Shown one piece after another: positions 58,515-64,000 of a stretch of 64,000 nucleotides of DNA (position 1 is the stretch's first letter; the number at the start of each line of letters is the position of its first letter). The position numbers and the translations under genes are program-made. The notes below the pieces were generated by a model, which did not search any database, was not told the origin of the DNA, and saw only the letters and a program-made list of their open reading frames with translations. The DNA comes from Symbiodinium sp. CCMP2592 (lineage: Eukaryota; Sar; Dinophyceae; Suessiales; Symbiodiniaceae): positions 1,323,967 to 1,387,966 of the forward strand of contig CAJNDT010000003.1 of assembly GCA_905221615.1 (NCBI GenBank), given 5' to 3'.

Positions 58515-59235
58515 ACCCCCCCAAACCTCAAGCCGTCAACCCTGAATACCCCCTCTTAAGGGACTGCGGTTCTTCTTGTTGACCACTTGCCTCAATCCCT
58601 AAACGCTAAACCCTCTAAATCCGTCAAACGCTCCAAACCCTAAACCCTAAACCCTACACCCCAATCCCTAAGCCTCAAACCCCAATCCCTGAACTGAAGC
58701 CGAGGCTGGAATTCGAACAGCCCTGAGGGAGTCGCCTCGGTCTCAGTCGAATTGCGAGGGGTTTAGGGATTTCGGGTTTAGGGATGAGGGGTTTAGGGTT
58801 TAGAGGGTTTAAGGGTTCAGGGGTTTAGGGGTTAAGGATTTAGGGGTTTAAGGGTTTAGGCTCGGGTAATTTCCGGGACTTTGGGATTTGGGGTTTAGGT
58901 TTTAGGCTTTGGGGGTTTTATCATAAGGGTTGCAGGGCTGAAGTTTGGGTTCTGGGGTTTAAGGCTTGGTTCAGGCTTTGCGGGGGAAAAGGCGGTAGGC
59001 TGGACAGTGTTGGGGTTTGGCGATTGTTCTGGCATCTCGATGGCTCAGAGCATTGAGGGTCTTGTTAGTCTTGTTGTGTGTTCAGTTTTTCCATCGCCGT
59101 GAGGCACCCGAGTGCATCGGAATCTCTGCCTATCCTGATCAGGATAACCTCACCCTAAACCCTAAACCCTAAACCCCTAAACCCTAAACCCCTAAACCCT
59201 ATAAACCCCTAAACCCTAAACCCTAAACGCTAAAC
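58515..59235. other. Repeat stretch without clear exon
   Basis: Degenerate CCCTAAA (58590-58690), then a GC-rich patch (58690-58760), then TTTAGGG (58765-58960), then CCCTAAA (59155-59230). The patch may hold a short exon, but no frame stands out. Confidence 0.5.
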
Positions 59236-59239
59236 CTCA

Positions 59240-59350
59240 GGTTTCCACAGAGTCCGTCGCCAACATCCCTCCATTCTGCTTCCCATACGGAGGAAGGGGT
59301 TTCTGTCAGCCTTTCTGGAGCACCTGCGTTTGCCTCTCAAGCGCTAAAGC
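59240..59350 (+). CDS. Coding-like exon, Cys-containing
   Basis: A + frame reads ESVANIPPFCFPYGGRGFCQ and then PFWSTCVCLSSAKA; a second frame is Ser-rich. CCCTAAA repeats on the left. Product unknown. Confidence 0.35.
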
Positions 59351-60688
59351 GTTAAGCCCCAAACCCTCGACCCAGAGCCTCGAAACCCGACATTAATCCC
59401 AAAGCCCCAAACCTTAAAGCGTAATGCCCTAAGCTCCACAGCCTTGCGCCAAAACCCTAAACTCTTCTGGCTTTCTAGCCTTCTTGGAAATCCCAGCTGG
59501 CATCAGGCCAACTTTTGCATTTTCGCTGCGACTGGCACTCTGTCCTCTCTGCATCTTCGCTCCTTTGCATGTGGTATTCGACCACATGAACGATGGGGTC
59601 CTCGAGTTGGAGGAACCGTGACTTTGCGACAACCTTCCTCCTGCAAGCCCTATGCTCTAAAACGTGAGCCCTCATTCCTAAACCTTAAACCCTAAACCCT
59701 AACTCCTAACCTTCAAACCCTAAACCTTAAATTCTAAACCTTCAAACCCTAATTCCTAAACCTTAGGCCCTAAGTTCGCAGCCCTAAGCGGCCCTGATCC
59801 TTAAATCCCACGCCCTTCCACCCTCAAGCCCAAAACCCTAAACCCGAAAAGGTCCGATTTTGCTTTATAAAAAACCTTAAACCCCTGAGCCATCTTCGGA
59901 AAGGGAGTGCAGTTCAGCTTTAGAAAAAGCCCTAAAGCATCCAGAGGAATACTTCGCGAAGCCGACGTACCGAGGCTCGTGCTTTGTTCCTTCGGCTACT
60001 AGGAGTTTGGGTTTAAGGTTCAGGGTTCAGGGAAAGCCGGGTTTAGGGTTTAGTGTTTTGGGTTTAGGGTTTAGGGTTTAGGGTTAAGAGTTGGGGTTGG
60101 GCGTTTTTTTTTCTGAGGGTTTCGGGTTTAGCTCCTATAGGGGTTGTCGGGCTTAGGCCAAGAAGAATGGAAGAAGCAGGTCATGCAGAGGGAAGCGAAG
60201 GAAAAAGAACCCATCAGGCTTCAGGGTAGGGTTTAGGGTCTAGGGTTTAGGGTTTAGGGCTAGGGCTTCAGGGTTTGGGATTTAGGGTTCAGGGTTGAGG
60301 GTTTAGGTTTAGGGGCTATGTTTCTCTTTAGGGTGGCGGTCACCCCCTTGTCAGTGTTGTAGGATTGCGAGGTTTATGACTCTTTGAACGGGAATATAGG
60401 GTTTTCATGGTCTGCTATAGCTGTCGGAATATTCAACAAAAAATGATAATAGTGCCCTTGTAAAAATTTTTGTAGCATACCCTAGCGCAGAGGCTTCTTC
60501 TCGATTGTGAACTGACTGAGTGCTCGGCGTGTCGGGATGTTGGAGCTTAGGGCTGATAAACAGTTTTGAAGCTTACGGGCTCTAGCTGCCTTAGGCGTTT
60601 ACTCCAACATCTCTTCATGTCATCTTAGCCTTATGGTAACCTTATAGTAGCTTGTGTAGCTGCCTTACAGTAATGTGCAGAACATTGG

Positions 60689-60792
60689 CAGTTCTCTAAA
60701 TTAGGATCCGGGTTTAGGTCCCCAAAAACAGTACGGTACCCTTCTAAGGGACATTAAGGGACCTAAGAGGGACCCTAATCAGAGAACTGCCC
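60689..60792. mobile_element. MITE-like element, family L
   Basis: GGCAGTTCTCTAAATTAGGA / CCCTAATCAGAGAACTGCCC ends. Same family as introner 2; the CAG at its right end is a potential acceptor, but no matching exon pair was found. Confidence 0.85.
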
Positions 60793-60976
60793 ATCTATAT
60801 AGGATCCGAGGCCATACATCCCCAACACTGAGCCTTAAACTCCTTCCCCTGGGCGCGGAATCCTAAGCCCTTCATCCCAGAGTACCCTTGAAGGGAACCT
60901 ATTGTGGAACCCTAGTGTTCCCTTACAGGGATCCTATGATAGAGCCCTGCAGTACCCTTTACCCCTCACGTTGCAG

Positions 60977-61044
60977 CCGACAGGCTTGGACATGTTCTCG
61001 GCTTTGTACTCCGACAAGCAAACGGCGACGGAGATCATCAGCAG
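60977..61044 (+). CDS. Coding-like exon, unknown
   Basis: After ACGTTGCAG reads PTGLDMFSALYSDKQTATEI and then IS, in phase 2 to a canonical donor (AGCAG|GTGGAT). Both splice signals are good. Confidence 0.6.
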
Positions 61045-61185
61045 GTGGATTTTGGGACCTAAACCCTGAATCCTGAGTCGGTCGTATTAATTTTGGAGTG
61101 CAAAGATTGCGATCTGATGAACTGAAAGATTCTCAGGACAAGTTACGGAGTTTGAGTTTAAGCCTTGGTGGGTTAAGGAGTAATT

Positions 61186-61440
61186 TTGGGGTGTAGAGAG
61201 TACGGTAGGGCAGGAGCATGGGGAGATTTGGTGTACGGTGCTTCCAACTTGCATTCGCGGCGCCCCCATCTGCGGGAGTTCCAGGCAACTTATAAGATAC
61301 GCAGAATCGCGACGAGAAGAATCACAACAAAGGCGGATCTCAGAGAGGGAAAACGATGTAACCAGAGTTTCGATCAACTCAACCCTGAAGTATCACCCTG
61401 CACTCTAAACGCCTTCACCCTCAACCTCCTGCAACCCTGA
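61186..61440 (+). CDS. Coding-like region, unknown
   Basis: A + frame of 84 codons reads YGASNLHSRRPHLREFQATY, then KIRRIATRRITTKADLREGK. The minus frame is also open but less natural. Boundaries uncertain. Confidence 0.35.
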   Translation: MGCREYGRAGAWGDLVYGASNLHSRRPHLREFQATYKIRRIATRRITTKADLREGKRCNQSFDQLNPEVSPCTLNAFTLNLLQP

Positions 61441-61744
61441 ATGCACCCCAAAGCGCGCACAAGAAAGTAAACCCTAAGGCTCTAAACCCCTGAACCCCCG
61501 AAACCCACGACCCCTAAACCCTAAACCCCTAAACCCCAAAAACCCAAAGCCCCTAGCCGCAGGATCGCTTGCCAGAATCTCTTAAGTTTGCACTTCAAAG
61601 ATCCTGTGAAGGGCGATAGAGGTGCACCAGAATGGTCTTGTACTGGGTTCCCCAGCAGGGTTTAAGGTCTAGGGTTTCCTTTATGGTCACGTGGAAGGGT
61701 TCATCAGCAGTACACTTTTGCCCTTTTGCTTTTTGGGTTCCCTT

Positions 61745-61855
61745 CCTGAAGGACCAAATGACCCTTAAAAGTAGGGGCCCTATACCCATATACTATGAAT
61801 TCCTATATGGTATATGAACCTTAAACCCTTTTAGGGTTCATGTCGTCCTTAAGGT
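61745..61855. mobile_element. MITE-like element, family P
   Basis: CCTGAAGGACCAAATGACCC / GGGTTCATGTCGTCCTTAAG ends; centre CCATATACTATGAATTCC. Confidence 0.8.
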
Positions 61856-61918
61856 TATTAGAACCAAGTAGTAGGACTAATGGTCCTCTTATTGTGTAAA
61901 GGCTGCTCAGGAACCCTA

Positions 61919-62020
61919 GGAGCCTGAGCAAGAACCCCTGGGCCTTTACTAGGGCTCTTAGTGTGAATCCTAAGATATTGGGATTAAAGGGCCAGGGTTT
62001 CCTCATCAGGTTCTTATTTC
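61919..62020. mobile_element. MITE-like element, family J, diverged
   Basis: CCTGAGCAAGAACCCCTGGG / AGGGTTTCCTCATCAGGTTC ends. Next to it TCGCTTAA(C/A)AAGTACATAGC occurs twice (62042, 62093). Confidence 0.65.
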
Positions 62021-62542
62021 AAGGGGACCCCGAGCATGAGTTCGCTTAACAAGTACATAGCTGCCAATTTCTTATTTTAAGGTACCATGAGGTCGCTTAA
62101 AAAGTACATAGCTGTCATCTCCCTTCGTCCCTGCCCGAAATTCAGACCCTCTGGGCTCCTTCCTTAATCCTGTTTTGGGAATTTTAGTTTAACGAGTTTT
62201 GGGGGGTCAAGGGCACTTGTTCCTTGGGTGGTTCGCGGAAGCCTATGAAGCCTGAAAGTCAAGACTATGAAACCCTAAACCCTAAACCCTTTAGGGTTTA
62301 GGATAGATCTTGCTCATAAACTCTGCAGCCCTCAAACACCACAGTTCTTCAACCCAAGACCCACTTCCAAACTCCAAATCCCAGCAATCGCTTTTGTTTG
62401 TTGATTATTTGCTTCGCCCTACCCCAAACCCGAAGTCCCAAACCGTACATTCTTCACCCTTCTTCTCCGTCTTCTTTTTGAAGCCTAAACCCTAAACCCT
62501 CAACCCTTTCTTTTGCTTGGAGAGACAGGTCGCGTCTTGAAG

Positions 62543-62618
62543 CCCCGGCGACATTGAAGGATTGCTCCCAAATGGCCGGGTCCTTGGAGACTCCGATGGC
62601 CCTTATTTCGAGTTCAGG
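62543..62618 (+). CDS. Coding-like exon, unknown
   Basis: After TCTTGAAG reads PGDIEGLLPNGRVLGDSDGP and then YFEFR to a GT donor (TTCAGG|GTTTCC). Protein-like; Gly/Asp-rich loop-type segment. Confidence 0.5.
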
Positions 62619-62832
62619 GTTTCCGGGGCCTTTGATACTGGCTGCGGCGAAGCCCTGAACCTCTAAACGCAGTAACCGGCCTAAGCCCCCAACCCCGAAA
62701 CCCCTAAACCCCGAAACCCTTAAAAACTCTAAACAGCTAAACCCCGAAACCCTTAAAAGCTCTAAACCCCGAAACCCTTAAAAACTCTAAACCCTGAACC
62801 GCCCGAAGCCCTTCTTACCCTCTGAGACTCAG

Positions 62833-62883
62833 AGAGCCTCTCTCGCTGAGGTTGATCTGGGGCTCGGAGTAGCGAAGTCGCAG
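62833..62883 (+). CDS. Coding-like exon, unknown
   Basis: After GACTCAG reads RASLAEVDLGLGVAKSQ, 17 codons, phase 0, to a GT donor (TCGCAG|GTCTGG). CCCTAAA/CCCGAAA repeats lie upstream (62690-62800) and TTTAGGG repeats start about 30 bases downstream. Confidence 0.5.
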
Positions 62884-63244
62884 GTCTGGGTCTCCGTCTG
62901 ACAGGCAGGGACCAGGGTTTAGGGTGTAGGGGTTCAAGGATTCGAGCTTAGAGCCAGGGCTGGGGGGTTTTGGGATTCGAGTTCAGGGCGAATTTAGGGT
63001 TTAGAGATTCGAGTTTGGGACAAGTTCAGGGCTTACAGAGATTATGAAAAGGGTTTGGGGAGAGTGTTGAGCGCTGTGGGTTACTTCTAAGGTTCCTCTT
63101 ATTGGGTTCTACAAGGTTTCCGGTACGGGTTGCATAAGGGGTTTAGGGTTTGGGATTTTACGGTTTCAAGGATCGGATCGAGGGGTGTAAGGTTTGTTGT
63201 CGGAGCTGGCGGGTGTCCGAAGATGAAGCTGGTTCCTTCATAAA

Positions 63245-63346
63245 GGTAGTTGTCAAAATTATGGTCTTTTTCTGGTACCCCATAGATACTTGGTGCCACA
63301 GTATATTAGGGACCCAAAAAGGGACCCTAATTTTGACAACCACCCC
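63245..63346. mobile_element. MITE-like element, family K
   Basis: GGTAGTTGTCAAAATTATGG / CCTAATTTTGACAACCACCC ends. Confidence 0.9.
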
Positions 63347-63476
63347 TAAAGGTGGCTATTTCGGGCTTTGGGGTTTAGGGTTTAGGGTTTCGGGGGGGGG
63401 GGGGTTGGGGCGGGGGGTTTATGTCTTTCGCTTTGGATAGGTTGATAGGTTCGTCAACTCCTCCACCTCTGGCCAG

Positions 63477-63547
63477 GACGGCGCCGGCAGCGGCGATGAG
63501 CGACCCATGAAGATTCAAAAAGCCATTCTTGAGCAATGTTGCCTCAG
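63477..63547 (+). CDS. Coding-like exon, last one in the window
   Basis: It follows a pyrimidine-rich acceptor (CTCCTCCACCTCTGGCCAG) and reads DGAGSGDERPMKIQKAILEQ and then CCL, in phase 2 to a canonical donor (CTCAG|GTCTTT). Strong splice signals at both ends. The gene evidently continues beyond the right edge. Confidence 0.6.
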
Positions 63548-64000
63548 GTCTTTTAGGGCTCTTTGGGCTTTTGGTTCAGTCCGTTCAGTCCTTCTTCTTT
63601 TGGTGTGAGTTCGATCGTTTAGAGTGTGGGGTTAGGGTCGGTTTGTAGGGTTTGGAATCCAGGTTCAGTTCTTTGGCAGTTTAGGTGTAGGAGTTTAGTT
63701 GGGGTTCGGATTTCAAGTGTGTGGGGGTTCGGAGTTTAGGGGTTAGGGTTTGGGGGTTCCGAGTCGGGCGTCTCAACAGCTACAACTACAGCACCTCATA
63801 GTATACACCGACCCATCCCAAAGAGGCACAGAATGTCTAAACCTCAACAAGACCCGCCTACGCCCCTAAAAAGGCGCATAGAACTCCGTACAACCCAAGC
63901 GAGCCCCGCACTCCGTCAACCACAACCCTCGATAATCCCTAAGGGAACCCTTAAGGGAACCCTAACCCCTAACCCTAAACTCTAAACCCTAACCTTTAAC

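Overview
The window looks like nuclear DNA of a eukaryote with a very open gene structure, most likely a dinoflagellate or close alveolate relative. The evidence is: plant-type telomeric heptamers (TTTAGGG/CCCTAAA, intact and decayed) scattered through all 64 kb; no long open reading frame apart from translated satellites; coding-like islands of only 36-200 bases; and islands that join in frame only with GC-AG and GA-AG introns as well as GT-AG. GC and GA donors are known from dinoflagellates. Almost all islands read on the + strand, which fits unidirectional dinoflagellate gene order. No rRNA, tRNA, CRISPR, operon-like or prokaryotic features were seen. All splice models are read by eye and untested.

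The clearest gene spans about 12.45-27.4 kb. A signal-peptide exon is followed by four copies of a cysteine-rich module, W[DE]xxC-x4-LGCxADG..CRFCG..[YF]x4CP. Ten exons of 36-91 nt carry these modules, and two more exons lie between modules 1 and 2. The intron positions differ from module to module, as expected if introns were gained after the modules duplicated. Upstream (1-12.2 kb) are exon-like islands of one or more unidentified + strand genes, plus a large two-part minisatellite (8.3-10.1 kb) and triplet-repeat arrays (10.8-11.4 kb). From 28 to 44 kb there are more unidentified + strand islands, with two or more apparent gene ends. From 45.7 kb to the right edge lies at least one more gene; one exon resembles the DxD segment of a GT77-like nucleotide-sugar transferase.

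The space between exons is filled by two things. The first is telomere-like repeat DNA with a striking polarity: TTTAGGG just downstream of exons and CCCTAAA just upstream. The second is about 60-70 short (about 85-140 bp) palindromic MITE-like elements in about 20 families, labelled A-S here for this window only. In at least three places (16706-16844, 40528-40637, 57211-57356) one element plus a few flanking bases makes up a whole short intron whose removal restores an open frame. These are introner-like elements and are the most notable system in the window. A nested insertion shows a TA target duplication, and one element carries telomeric repeats in its middle.
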